A stretch of 64,000 bases of DNA from Streptomyces rishiriensis (GCF_003112535.1 NZ_BEWA01000005.1:416024-480023); one strand, 5' to 3'; numbered from the stretch's first letter, positions 23,872 to 30,744 are shown. A program made the numbers and translations. Notes: generated from the letters alone by a model not told the origin.

Positions 23872-23963
23872 GACGACCTCACTCGGGTCGAGGCGGGATG
23901 GTGGGGTGGTGCTGCGCCAGTTCTCCTTGGCGCCCGGGCGGGCCGGGCGCCGCGGACAGCCGG

Positions 23964-24137
23964 TCAGCTGCGCTTGTTCGCGGCGGTGACGGCCGCGATC
24001 GCCACTCGTGCTGCGTCCTCATCGGTGCCGGTCAGGACGAGCTTCGAGAGCTGGCTGAACATCTCTCGACGGTCACCGCGAGCCTTGGCCTCGGTGGCGG
24101 CGTCGATGTGGCGCTTTGCTGCGGGGCTGAATGCCAT
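23964..24137 (-). CDS. Small hypothetical protein (57 aa)
   Basis: ATG 24137 (MAFSPAAKRHIDAATEAKAR) with GAGGAG upstream. Two amphipathic helices, ending AIAAVTAANKRS. Similar small proteins are common in Streptomyces integrative elements. Function unknown. Confidence 0.6.
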   Translation of the reverse strand: MAFSPAAKRHIDAATEAKARGDRREMFSQLSKLVLTGTDEDAARVAIAAVTAANKRS

Positions 24138-24184
24138 GTGCTCTCCTCGATTCGGATGGCCGGGGCTGTCCCGGCTCCCCTCAA

Positions 24185-24209
24185 CCGGGCCCGTGCGAGA
24201 CGGGCCCGG
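24185..24209 (-). terminator. Hairpin CCGGGCCCGT-gcgag-ACGGGCCCGG
   Basis: A perfect 10-bp stem with a 5-base loop lies between the 65-aa gene (stop 24233) and the next gene. It has no T-run, as is common for Streptomyces terminators. Confidence 0.5.
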
Positions 24210-24232
24210 CGGGCAGCTGGTCAGCGCGGGCG

Positions 24233-24430
24233 TCAGGAGCGGTTCTTCAGCTCCTCGTTGATCTCCTTGAGCCTGTGCTGGTAGCTGGCCATGTTGGTGT
24301 CGGCGTACATGTGGGAGCTCGGCGGCCGAACGGCGTCGAGCTTCTCCTCGGCGGCGATGCACTTCTTCACCCCCTCGGCTTCGGCGCGGAGGTCCTCGGT
24401 GCTGGTGTGGAGGCTCTTGAACAGGCCCAT
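24233..24430 (-). CDS. Small coiled-coil hypothetical protein (65 aa)
   Basis: ATG 24430 (MGLFKSLHTSTEDLRAEAEG). Strongly helical, ending YQHRLKEINEELKNRS. No recognised family. It belongs to the small-gene run upstream of the transfer genes. Confidence 0.6.
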   Translation of the reverse strand: MGLFKSLHTSTEDLRAEAEGVKKCIAAEEKLDAVRPPSSHMYADTNMASYQHRLKEINEELKNRS

Positions 24431-24476
24431 GGCGGGCTCCCTTCGGTGGGTGGTGGAAGCGCTGGCGCGGTTCCCC

Positions 24477-24794
24477 TCACCGCCGGTGCGTGACCGGCGG
24501 ATCGGGCAGCTGGTCAGCTCCGGTGGGGAAGGCGGGGCCGTCGTACTCGACGGCGACGATGCGGGCGCCCGGGTGCTCCTGCTGGGTGCGCAGGACGTCG
24601 GTGACGAGGGAGTCGAGGCTGTTGGTGGAGTTGAAGCTGAGGAGCTCGCCGGTGCGGCCGTCGTAGAGCCGGTAGTTGAGGTTGGTGTGGGTGATTTCCC
24701 GCTGCGGAAGGGGCTTGCCGTTCCACATGTCGGGCTGGCGGTCACGGATCCGGTGCGGGCCGTGGTGGCCCTTCATCCAGGCGGGGAGCCGCAT
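24477..24794 (-). CDS. Hypothetical protein of transfer region (105 aa)
   Basis: Starts MRLPAWMKGHHGPHRIRDRQ. The alpha/beta core NYRLYDGRTGELLSFNSTNS and ARIVAVEYDGPAFPTG suggests a compact domain. The family is not named with confidence. Confidence 0.6.
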   Translation of the reverse strand: MRLPAWMKGHHGPHRIRDRQPDMWNGKPLPQREITHTNLNYRLYDGRTGELLSFNSTNSLDSLVTDVLRTQQEHPGARIVAVEYDGPAFPTGADQLPDPPVTHRR

Positions 24795-24868
24795 GGCGGG
24801 GTTCCTTCCGGGGGGGGCCGGGCGCGGTGACGGGGTGGTTGGGGTTCCGCGCCCGGCGGTCTGTGGGG

Positions 24869-25045
24869 TCAGCGGGTCTGCTGGCGGGTCTCGTGGATGA
24901 CGGCCCCGAGGACGATCCGGTCGGCCGGGGAGCTGTCGGCGACGGCGTTCAGGTGCTCCTCGGCCGCCGCCCAGTCCCCCGCCTCGATCGCGGCCACCGC
25001 CTGGTCGGCGTGGGCGCGGGCCTCGGGCGTGAACTCGGCGCCCAT
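24869..25045 (-). CDS. Small helical protein (58 aa)
   Basis: ATG 25045 shares one base with the upstream stop (TGATG). The product MGAEFTPEARAHADQAVAAI followed by GDWAAAEEHLNAVAD looks like a two-helix, TPR-like unit. It ends VIHETRQQTR. Too short for many gene callers. The coupling overlap supports it. Confidence 0.6.
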   Translation of the reverse strand: MGAEFTPEARAHADQAVAAIEAGDWAAAEEHLNAVADSSPADRIVLGAVIHETRQQTR

Positions 25046-25245
25046 CAGGCGGCGGCCGGGAGACGGGAGCCGACGAGCTCGTCCGTCAGCGACGGCGCGC
25101 CCGGGTTGGCCCGGTCGTAGTCGGAGGCCTCCGCGAGGAGGTGCAGCTCGACCGTCCAGTCGGCCGCGGCCAGGTACTGACGGATCAGGCTGGTGCGGTA
25201 GGCGGCGTCCGACGACGGCGCGGAGGTGATCAGGGTCAGGGACAT
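25045..25245 (-). CDS. Small hypothetical protein (66 aa)
   Basis: MSLTLITSAPSSDAAYRTSL at the N terminus, then YLAAADWTVELHLLAEASDY. Its stop overlaps the following ATG. No known family recognised. Confidence 0.55.
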   Translation of the reverse strand: MSLTLITSAPSSDAAYRTSLIRQYLAAADWTVELHLLAEASDYDRANPGAPSLTDELVGSRLPAAA

Positions 25246-25332
25246 GGCGGTGCCTTTCAGGCGTGGTGGGAGGTTGGGTGCCGGGCTGGCAGGACGGGGG
25301 GATTGTCGGACTGCCAGCCCGGCGGCTTTGGG

Positions 25333-25410
25333 TTACTTCGGGCGGTCCTCGGACCGCTTATTGGCCTCGCGGACCTTGCGCAGCAGCTCGGCGCGCTGGT
25401 CGTCGGTCAC
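25333..25410 (-). CDS. 25-residue microprotein
   Basis: GTG 25410 is in a GTGA overlap with the upstream gene. The product is VTDDQRAELLRKVREANK plus SEDRPK with seven further residues at most, a single charged amphipathic helix. Real translation is suggested only by coupling and codon pattern. Confidence 0.4.
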   Translation of the reverse strand: MTDDQRAELLRKVREANKRSEDRPK

Positions 25411-25748
25411 CGTTCGTCCTCCATCGGCGGGTAGATGGAGGCGCGGATGGCGCCGCGAACCGTGGTGCGGACGCGCTCGCCGCGCCACGAGAACTTCGCG
25501 TACAGGTGGACCGTGCCGCCGGAGGCGGTCCGCTCCGGCATGACGTCGGCGTTCAGGTGGCGGGCCCAGGCGGCGAACGCGGCCCGCTGCTCGTCCGGCG
25601 TCGACGTCAGCGAGTCGACGTCGGCGACCAGCGCCCCGGAGATGGGGATCGTCCACGTGACGGCGGGCAAACCGTCGGCCATCAGGAACTCGCCGAGCGC
25701 CTGGTAGGCGGCACGCTGCCAGCGTCGGAGGTACGTCTGATCGGTCAC
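25407..25748 (-). CDS. Hypothetical protein (113 aa)
   Basis: GTG 25748 is GTGA-coupled to the previous gene and its stop is coupled to the next. It begins VTDQTYLRRWQRAAYQALGE. The segment AAFAAWARHLNADVMPERTA and the strand-rich end GTVHLYAKFSWRGERVRTTV suggest an alpha/beta fold. No family named. Confidence 0.6.
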   Translation of the reverse strand: MTDQTYLRRWQRAAYQALGEFLMADGLPAVTWTIPISGALVADVDSLTSTPDEQRAAFAAWARHLNADVMPERTASGGTVHLYAKFSWRGERVRTTVRGAIRASIYPPMEDER

Positions 25749-25948
25749 GACGCCTCCACCAGACGCAGGCGGGGACGGGGCTGAGGCGCAGTGGCGGCCG
25801 GCACGAACCAGTGGCCCAGGCGACGCCGTGTCACCGGGTCGGTGACCGTGACCAGCACCGCCGGGGACTCGCCGTCCCACGCGGGAAGATCGGCCACCAG
25901 CTGCTGCGCCTTCGCCTGCAGCAGCTGCACGCGCTCCCGCTCGTTCAC
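25745..25948 (-). CDS. Hypothetical protein (67 aa)
   Basis: MNERERVQLLQAKAQQLVAD is helical, followed by VLVTVTDPVTRRRLGHWFVP. The latter motif is echoed in the 134-aa protein at 19810. Coupled on both sides by ATGA and GTGA. Confidence 0.6.
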   Translation of the reverse strand: MNERERVQLLQAKAQQLVADLPAWDGESPAVLVTVTDPVTRRRLGHWFVPAATAPQPRPRLRLVEAS

Positions 25949-26139
25949 GACGCCACCGCCGTCCGGTACGGGTGCGGGCCGCGGGGCCGCTGAGGCAACG
26001 GCTCCTTCGTCTTGCCGTGGTCGTCGACGGCCAGCGGACGCCGGACGAACGTGGCGAGGTCGTGAGCCGTGCGGTCGGCGGCCGACAGGCCCGGCTGCGT
26101 CGCCGCGGGGCGGAAGGAGGTCGGGGTCGCGGTGGTCAT
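25945..26139 (-). CDS. Hypothetical protein (64 aa)
   Basis: MTTATPTSFRPAATQPGLSA at the N terminus, then ADRTAHDLATFVRRPLAVDD; basic and Pro-rich at the end. It follows the HTH gene within a few bases and overlaps the next gene by 4. Confidence 0.55.
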   Translation of the reverse strand: MTTATPTSFRPAATQPGLSAADRTAHDLATFVRRPLAVDDHGKTKEPLPQRPRGPHPYRTAVAS

Positions 26140-26140
26140 C

Positions 26141-26380
26141 TCAAGCCACCTCCGTGGCAGGCATGGCGACGGTGCGGACGGCGGCGCTGTCGAGGAAGAC
26201 GGCGAGCGCGGCCTCGGAAACGCGGAACCGGGGTCGGCCGCTGCCCTTGGCGATGTCGATCGCTTCGAGGCGGCCGGACTTGATCAGCTCACGCACGTGC
26301 TGCGGAGTGCTGCCGATACGGATGGCGACCTCTCCGGTGGCGAGGAAGTCGCCCGTAGGGGCGACGGAGACAGGCGTCAC
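26141..26380 (-). CDS. Helix-turn-helix protein, excisionase/MerR type
   Basis: 79 residues from GTG 26380 with GGGGAG upstream. DFLATGEVAIRIGSTPQHVR and ELIKSGRLEAIDIAKGSGRP form a typical HTH_17 winged helix. It is the first gene of the transfer operon, directly downstream of CTCTAGAG boxes. It could be a directionality factor (Xis) or an operon regulator. A longer in-frame start to 26443 overlaps the operator region. Confidence 0.75.
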   Translation of the reverse strand: MTPVSVAPTGDFLATGEVAIRIGSTPQHVRELIKSGRLEAIDIAKGSGRPRFRVSEAALAVFLDSAAVRTVAMPATEVA

Positions 26381-26430
26381 TAGGTGCTCCCCTGCGGTCG
26401 ACTGGGGTGGACGACTCCATAGAAGCAGAG

Positions 26431-26460
26431 TGCTACAGAGCAATCAATAGCTCTAGAGCA
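26431..26460. promoter_or_regulatory. GntR-type operator upstream of the transfer operon
   Basis: A perfect 10-bp palindrome GCTCTAGAGC lies at 26450-26459, with a near copy GCTACAGAGC at 26432-26441. The same palindrome is upstream of the GntR gene (27393-27402). The motif contains CTAG, rare in high-GC genomes. Inferred to be the binding site of the adjacent GntR protein. Confidence 0.65.
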
Positions 26461-26486
26461 GAGTGGTCGAATCCAAGACAGCGAAA

Positions 26487-26512
26487 AGCCCCCACCCCGA
26501 GGGGTGAGGGCA
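26487..26512 (-). terminator. Terminator after the GntR gene
   Basis: On the minus strand CCCTCACCCC pairs with GGGGTGGGGG (one mismatch) and is followed by CTTTTCG. It isolates the GntR gene from the operon to its left. Confidence 0.6.
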
Positions 26513-26525
26513 GGAAGTCGGCAGG

Positions 26526-27287
26526 TCAGGCAGGGAAGTCGTACACCAGAAGGAACCTCGACGCGTCCAGAACCATTCGGTTGACCTCGACGACGCGCCC
26601 GTCGGCGCGCATCGCAGACCGATGCTGCTCGATCACCGGAGCGCCAGCAGCAAGACGGAGGTCATCCACCTCAGCCGGCGTCGCCAGTCGGCAGCGCAGC
26701 TGCTCACGGAACCGCACCGGCCCATGGCCAGCCTCGCGCAGCCGTGCATACGTGCCACCGGGCCCCGAGTCGCTCTCAGTGATCCGCGTGTCGTGCGCCA
26801 GGTCGTCAGGGATGTACGAGGTCGCCCGCATGACGATCTCACCGTCGACGGCGTAGCGCCGGTTTCGCTTCCACACGCGGGCAGCCACGTCCATGTCGAG
26901 GGCGCGAGCAACATCCTCGGGAGAATTGATCAGCTCGACCTCGGTCCGCCCGACCACTTCGAGGCGCCGGTCGTCGATGTCGACATCCCACATCGAGCGC
27001 CCCTCACCCCACTGCGTGGCAGAGAGGCGCTCAAGAGCGTTTCGCACGATCGGTCGCCACTCAGCGACAAACCAGCCGGAGCCGACGCGCGACTCGATCA
27101 GCCCCTCATCGCGCAGCACGCCGAGGGCCTGGCGAACGGTCATTTGCGAGGCGGTGTACCGATCGGCCAGTTTGCGCTCGGACGGCAGTTGCCGCTTCTC
27201 GCTCTCGAACTCGCCCGCCTTGATGCGATCACGCAGGTCGCTGGCGATCCCTCGGTACTTGTGCGGCTCGCCGGACTTGGGTGACAC
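26526..27287 (-). CDS. GntR-family regulator (HutC/UTRA type)
   Basis: 253 residues from GTG 27287, preceded by AAGGAGAG. An ATG eight codons upstream (27311) is also in frame. The winged helix (YRGIASDLRDRIKAGEFESE, LADRYTASQMTVRQALGVLR) is followed by a UTRA effector domain, typical of KorSA-like repressors in Streptomyces conjugative elements. Likely represses transfer genes and itself through the CTCTAGAG sites on both sides. Confidence 0.85.
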   Translation of the reverse strand: MSPKSGEPHKYRGIASDLRDRIKAGEFESEKRQLPSERKLADRYTASQMTVRQALGVLRDEGLIESRVGSGWFVAEWRPIVRNALERLSATQWGEGRSMWDVDIDDRRLEVVGRTEVELINSPEDVARALDMDVAARVWKRNRRYAVDGEIVMRATSYIPDDLAHDTRITESDSGPGGTYARLREAGHGPVRFREQLRCRLATPAEVDDLRLAAGAPVIEQHRSAMRADGRVVEVNRMVLDASRFLLVYDFPA

Positions 27288-27310
27288 AGGCTCTCCTTCG
27301 GGACGGGTCA

Positions 27311-27402
27311 TCTAGAGCAACGCTACCCGCTCTACATCTGCGCTGGTCAATGAGTGTTCCGAGGGGGATTTGGACAGGGGGTGGCTTTGATTGCTCTAGA
27401 GC
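27311..27402 (-). promoter_or_regulatory. GntR promoter/operator region
   Basis: Contains GCTCTAGAGC at 27393-27402 and a partial copy TCTAGAGC at 27311-27318 beside the first possible ATG. On the minus strand TTGACC is followed by TAGCGT at 19 bases, a possible promoter between the two boxes. Suggests autorepression and possibly control of the plus-strand genes as well. Confidence 0.55.
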
Positions 27403-27419
27403 GCTACGGTTCTTCGTAG

Positions 27420-27570
27420 TCGCGATGTGACAGTGCGCACATCGAAGCCGGGTCACGTATGCCCGGGGCCGCGCGAAAACGGCCGGACGGTTGCCACCGT
27501 CCGGCCGAAGAACCAGCGGGTCGCCACCCGCCGATCAGCAACTCAATCCTGTGAGATTGGAGCTCTGCCC
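27420..27570 (+). other. Structured leader with three consecutive hairpins
   Basis: The 150 bases before the 91-aa plus-strand gene hold a perfect 11-bp stem CGGCCGGACGG-ttgcca-CCGTCCGGCCG (27481-27508), a 6-bp stem GCGGGT-cgcc-ACCCGC (27516-27531), and a 5-bp CAATC/GATTG stem (27544-27559) running into the ribosome site. Could be an attenuator, a structured 5' UTR or a small RNA. Confidence 0.45.
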
Positions 27571-27846
27571 ATGAGCGTACCGCCTGCACTCTCCGCTGCC
27601 CAAGTCCTCGACTCGCCTCTCGAGGCCCTCCTCGCTGAAGCGGGTGTCGAAATCTTCGACTCCTCGATCGCCGACCGCTCGTTCTTCGGCGCCGTCGTCC
27701 AGCGCAAGAGTGGCGAGACGTACCTGGCGATGCCCGCCGGACGCAGCCAGCTGGAGCACGACACGATGGCGCGCTACCTGATCGCGCAGGCCTTCGACGT
27801 GGACCTCCCGGAGTTGCCCCCGCCGTTCACCACAACCGAGATCTGA
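27571..27846 (+). CDS. Hypothetical protein (91 aa), first gene of plus-strand cassette
   Basis: ATG 27571 (MSVPPALSAAQVLDSPLEAL) behind a weak GGAG in a stem-forming leader. The product reads as an alpha/beta domain with RSFFGAVVQRKSGETYLAMP, ending LPELPPPFTTTEI. It is divergent from the GntR regulator. No family recognised. Confidence 0.6.
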   Translation: MSVPPALSAAQVLDSPLEALLAEAGVEIFDSSIADRSFFGAVVQRKSGETYLAMPAGRSQLEHDTMARYLIAQAFDVDLPELPPPFTTTEI

Positions 27847-27871
27847 CCACACACTGAGCAGGGAGCATCGC

Positions 27872-28375
27872 ATGCGGGACGAATTGGCCGAACTGCCCGA
27901 ATCGGGTGAAGTCATCTACATCGTCGAGTACAGCTTCGATGCCGTGAAGGTCGGCTACACGAGCCAGCCACGGCGCCGCCTCCAGGCCCACATCCGCTCA
28001 GCGCGTCAACTGGGTATGGAGGCAACTCGGTTTTGGACGTCTGAGCCCCACGTCAACGCGCGTATGAACGAGCGACGGCTGATCAAGTTCTGTTCTGAGC
28101 GGAGCGAGCGCACGACAGGTGCCAAGCAGGGTGAGTACTTCGCATCGCTCAACCTGGACGACGTGCGCGAGTTCGCGCAGACGCTGCAGTTCGAACCGCC
28201 GATCGAGAAGCCAGCGGTCGAGACTGAGTGCCCTGCATGCGCCGTGGTCGACGCGAGGCCTCTCAGTGCCCTGGCACTGCTCCATGAGATCGCTCACGGG
28301 AACCTGCGGATCTTCGACTCGGCCGGGCGCGACGTCTCTGCAGCCTGGGTCGGCTCCGTAAAGGCAAACCACTAG
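27872..28375 (+). CDS. GIY-YIG-like nuclease domain protein
   Basis: 167 residues. The N-terminal ~95 residues contain GEVIYIVEYSFDAVKVGYTS and PRRRLQAHIRSARQLG, matching the YIY...KVGYT...R.L..H layout of T5orf172/MUG113 GIY-YIG domains. KQGEYFASLNLDDVREF follows, usual in that subgroup. The C terminus has a CPAC pair and is unlike known families. AGGGAGC precedes ATG 27872. Could be a homing, defence or superinfection factor. Confidence 0.7.
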   Translation: MRDELAELPESGEVIYIVEYSFDAVKVGYTSQPRRRLQAHIRSARQLGMEATRFWTSEPHVNARMNERRLIKFCSERSERTTGAKQGEYFASLNLDDVREFAQTLQFEPPIEKPAVETECPACAVVDARPLSALALLHEIAHGNLRIFDSAGRDVSAAWVGSVKANH

Positions 28376-28418
28376 CCCCGGAGGCCAGACCCAGCTCAGC
28401 GCCTGACGGTGCTCTCTA

Positions 28419-28449
28419 GCGGCCCCCGACCATCCCGGCTGGGGGCCGC
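28419..28449 (+). terminator. Hairpin terminator after GIY-YIG gene
   Basis: GCGGCCCCC (28419-28427) pairs with GGGGGCCGC (28441-28449) across a 13-base loop, about 45 bases after the stop codon. No T-run. Confidence 0.55.
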
Positions 28450-28541
28450 CCCGGCCGCCTCGCCGTTCCCTCCTGCGCTTTCTCTTCCCTCTCACCTCAG
28501 CCCTCGTAGACTGGCCTCGCCACCACCGAAAGGATCCACCC

Positions 28542-28928
28542 ATGCGCCCCGCGGATTTCCGCGATCACCTCGTTGACCTGCTGAAAAACACCCCGGATGT
28601 CCAGCGGGTGGAGATCTTGGACGGTGGTCCGTACCCCTACGCGCTGGCTGCGACGGTGGCGGGCAAGGAGCACCGTTGGCAGGTGATCGGGCAGCTGGCT
28701 GAGGGGGCCAAGCACGATACGCCCACGCCTCCTGTGCACGGCCAGCCGGCAGCCTGGACCAGCGCTCCGGTGACGGCTGCGCCGGATGCCTGGCTGGGCG
28801 GTGTGATCGGCTCGGCTGAGGCTCCGGACACGAAGCAGATCGACGTGTGGACGGCCCGCGGCAAGAGCGATCCGGGCCTGACGGTGTTCTTCCACAACGG
28901 GGAGCGCGCGTTCGTGCGCCACGTTTGA
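28542..28928 (+). CDS. Hypothetical protein (128 aa) of plus-strand cassette
   Basis: ATG 28542 (MRPADFRDHLVDLLKNTPDV) with AAAGGA upstream and a -10-like TAGACT about 30 bases earlier. Predominantly alpha/beta, with KEHRWQVIGQLAEGA and the C-terminal GLTVFFHNGERAFVRHV. No family named. It probably has its own promoter. Confidence 0.65.
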   Translation: MRPADFRDHLVDLLKNTPDVQRVEILDGGPYPYALAATVAGKEHRWQVIGQLAEGAKHDTPTPPVHGQPAAWTSAPVTAAPDAWLGGVIGSAEAPDTKQIDVWTARGKSDPGLTVFFHNGERAFVRHV

Positions 28929-28995
28929 CCGGTCGCGCCCTTTGCGTACCCCGTTGCGCGGAGCACTCTGGCGGCACCGCTACTGGAGGTCTCGC

Positions 28996-29163
28996 ATGGA
29001 GTGTTTACCAGCTCGCCGTGGCGCCCGCTTCGATCCGGGCCTGATGGCCGGAAACTGTCCGTCGTGTGGTGCGATCGTGGGCTCAGCGAAGGGTCAGCCG
29101 ACAACGATCCATCAGGGGCCGGATGGCCGCACCTGCCCGGGCTCCAACCAGCCCGCCACCTGA
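28996..29163 (+). CDS. Small CxxC protein (55 aa)
   Basis: ATG 28996 with GGAGGT six bases upstream. Contains CPSCGAIVGS and a later Cys (GRTCPGSNQ). Ends directly before a strong 16-bp terminator. Function unknown. Confidence 0.6.
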   Translation: MECLPARRGARFDPGLMAGNCPSCGAIVGSAKGQPTTIHQGPDGRTCPGSNQPAT

Positions 29164-29170
29164 ACGAAGC

Positions 29171-29207
29171 GAAGGGCCCCTCGACCGCGTCGGTCGAGGG
29201 GCCCTTC
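29171..29207. terminator. Strong bidirectional terminator
   Basis: A perfect 16-bp stem, GAAGGGCCCCTCGACC / GGTCGAGGGGCCCTTC with a 5-base loop, lies between the convergent plus-strand cassette and the minus-strand toxin-like gene. Confidence 0.8.
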
Positions 29208-29214
29208 CGTGCGT

Positions 29215-29466
29215 TCAGTGCCGGTATTCGATGCTGTAGATCCGCACGGTCCGCTGATCGTCGTTCACGGTGAGGATGGCTGTCACGAGTGGTCGGACGA
29301 GGATGCGGTGGATGCCGTCGTCGATGCCGTAGGGCTCGGTCTCGATGTAGGGCTCGTGGCAGACGTCGGAGAGTGCGGCGGTGAGCTGCGTGCTGGCGTC
29401 ATTGGGGAGGCTGTCCCAGATGGCCAGGAGCGGTTCGTCGCAGAGGAGCCGGTACACGGCTCTCAC
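29215..29466 (-). CDS. RelE/ParE-like toxin candidate
   Basis: 83 residues from GTG 29466 (a second GTG lies three codons later). VYRLLCDEPLLAIWDSLPND then RILVRPLVTAILTVNDDQRT and VRIYSIEYRH follow the helix-helix-beta pattern of compact RelE/ParE-type toxins. It is downstream of a small helical protein and a 20-bp palindrome. Catalytic residues cannot be assigned confidently. Confidence 0.55.
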   Translation of the reverse strand: MRAVYRLLCDEPLLAIWDSLPNDASTQLTAALSDVCHEPYIETEPYGIDDGIHRILVRPLVTAILTVNDDQRTVRIYSIEYRH

Positions 29467-29475
29467 CCTGCCAGG

Positions 29476-29760
29476 TCAGGCGGCGCCTTGGGCGCGGTTT
29501 CGCGCAGCTTCCGCAAGAACGCGCTCGGTGACGTCGATCCATTGGCCGGGCGGTTCTTCGCCTCGGGCTTCGGCTGCAGCGATCTCTTGACCGCGCCGCA
29601 CGGCATCGAGGGTGCGCTGCGCGATGCCCTGCCATTTGGTGAAGACCTGTAGGAGTTCGTGCGCCGGCGCACGGTTGATCTCGCCGAGGAAGCGTTGGGC
29701 GAGGTCAGGGTTGCCGAGGGCGTCACGGATCGACTCGATGGTCCACGGCTGCTCGCTCAT
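29476..29760 (-). CDS. Antitoxin candidate (94 aa)
   Basis: MSEQPWTIESIRDALGNPDL, fully helical, ending AEAARNRAQGAA; nine bases upstream of the toxin-like gene. Small helical proteins in first position with a palindromic operator are usual for type II antitoxins. No DNA-binding motif is obvious, so a function in the pair is inference. Confidence 0.5.
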   Translation of the reverse strand: MSEQPWTIESIRDALGNPDLAQRFLGEINRAPAHELLQVFTKWQGIAQRTLDAVRRGQEIAAAEARGEEPPGQWIDVTERVLAEAARNRAQGAA

Positions 29761-29771
29761 CCCGGCCTCCC

Positions 29772-29791
29772 GGAGGGTAGTACTACCCTCC
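29772..29791. promoter_or_regulatory. Perfect 20-bp palindrome upstream of the antitoxin-like gene
   Basis: GGAGGGTAGTACTACCCTCC reads the same on both strands, centred 22 bases before the ATG at 29760. A second imperfect palindrome GCGGTA...TACCGC lies at 29809-29829. This is the expected place for autoregulation by a toxin-antitoxin complex. Confidence 0.65.
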
Positions 29792-29914
29792 CGAGACTAT
29801 CGCTTCAGCGGTATCGGTCCGGTACCGCTATTGCAGATTCGATATCGGCGATCCGAGTACCGGGATGGCCCTGTCCGACGTCCTACGCGCCCTCCTGTTC
29901 GCGAGCGGCTGTGG

Positions 29915-30130
29915 TCATCTCGTCCGTTCGATGGCCCGGCAGTCCAGGTTGTCGGCTTCCATCTCGATGGCGATGGCGACGGCGTCGAGGCTGTAGTCCG
30001 GGTCGTCGGCGAGCATCCGGCAGGATGCGGCGATGGCCCGCAGCAGTTCGACGACGGCGTCGGCGGCGAGGTAGGCCTGCCCGTCGGTGGAGGTGGCGAT
30101 GGGGAGGCGGCTGGTGGCGTGCTCGGTCAT
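29915..30130 (-). CDS. Small hypothetical protein (71 aa)
   Basis: ATG 30130 overlaps the previous stop (ATGA). Helical core DAVVELLRAIAASCRMLADD then LDAVAIAIEMEADNLDCRAI. No family recognised. Its stop again overlaps an 11-codon frame that is probably not functional. Confidence 0.6.
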   Translation of the reverse strand: MTEHATSRLPIATSTDGQAYLAADAVVELLRAIAASCRMLADDPDYSLDAVAIAIEMEADNLDCRAIERTR

Positions 30131-30744
30131 GCGGCCCGCCTCTCCGCCATGGGCAGCTTGCGCAGTTCCTGCAGCGCGTACTGGGCTCCGCAGGCGTCGC
30201 ACTTCTTGCCGGGGCTCTCCAGCGTGATCCGCAGGATGGTGCCGCATTCGCAGATGACGCCGAACCGTCGGGCCGGCCGCTCGCCGCCGGTGGCCGCCTC
30301 GCACTGCCGGCGCAGCTGGTAGACCTCGAGCGCGAACTCTTCGAACGCGGGGTGCGCTTCGGCCGCCCAGGGCAGCAGGACCCGCAGCCGGTTGACGACC
30401 TGGTCGCACTGCTGCTGAAGGTCGCCGCTCCAGCGGGGGTGCCGGTAGGCGAGCGCCTCGTGCCAGTCGACGAGCCACGTCTGCAGGATGGTGACGACGC
30501 CGCCGCGGGCCGCGAGCGACAGCGGGCCCATCCGCACCGGCGTGGGTGCTTCACGGCTGCCGGAGACGACGGGCCCGCCGCTGCTGCTGCCGGGGCGGAG
30601 GCTGTCGGAGAGGCGCGAGTAGAGGCCGTCGGCGCCGGCGAGCGCCCGGAGAGCGGCATCGACGCGCTCGGTGCAGGGTCGGCAAGCCTGGTGGCCGAGT
30701 TCGTCCTCGTAGAAGTCGCTGTGGCAGACGGTGCAGGCGTTCAC
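30127..30744 (-). CDS. Zinc-ribbon phage/ICE protein (205 aa)
   Basis: N-terminal CTVCHSDFYEDELGHQACRP and C-terminal CECGTILRITLESPGKKCDA-CGA give two zinc-binding knuckles around a helical middle (LVDWHEALAYRHPRWSGDL). Proteins of this layout are common in Streptomyces phages and integrated elements. Function unknown; nucleic-acid binding likely. Confidence 0.7.
   Translation of the reverse strand: MNACTVCHSDFYEDELGHQACRPCTERVDAALRALAGADGLYSRLSDSLRPGSSSGGPVVSGSREAPTPVRMGPLSLAARGGVVTILQTWLVDWHEALAYRHPRWSGDLQQQCDQVVNRLRVLLPWAAEAHPAFEEFALEVYQLRRQCEAATGGERPARRFGVICECGTILRITLESPGKKCDACGAQYALQELRKLPMAERRAA

Noticed and set aside
24400..24480. GTG frame overlapping the stop of the 105-aa gene
   Set aside because: It runs out of phase through the well-supported 65-aa gene and is Pro/Arg-rich shadow.
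29883..29918. 11-codon frame starting in an ATGA overlap after the 71-aa gene
   Set aside because: Too short and of ordinary composition; chance coupling cannot be excluded.
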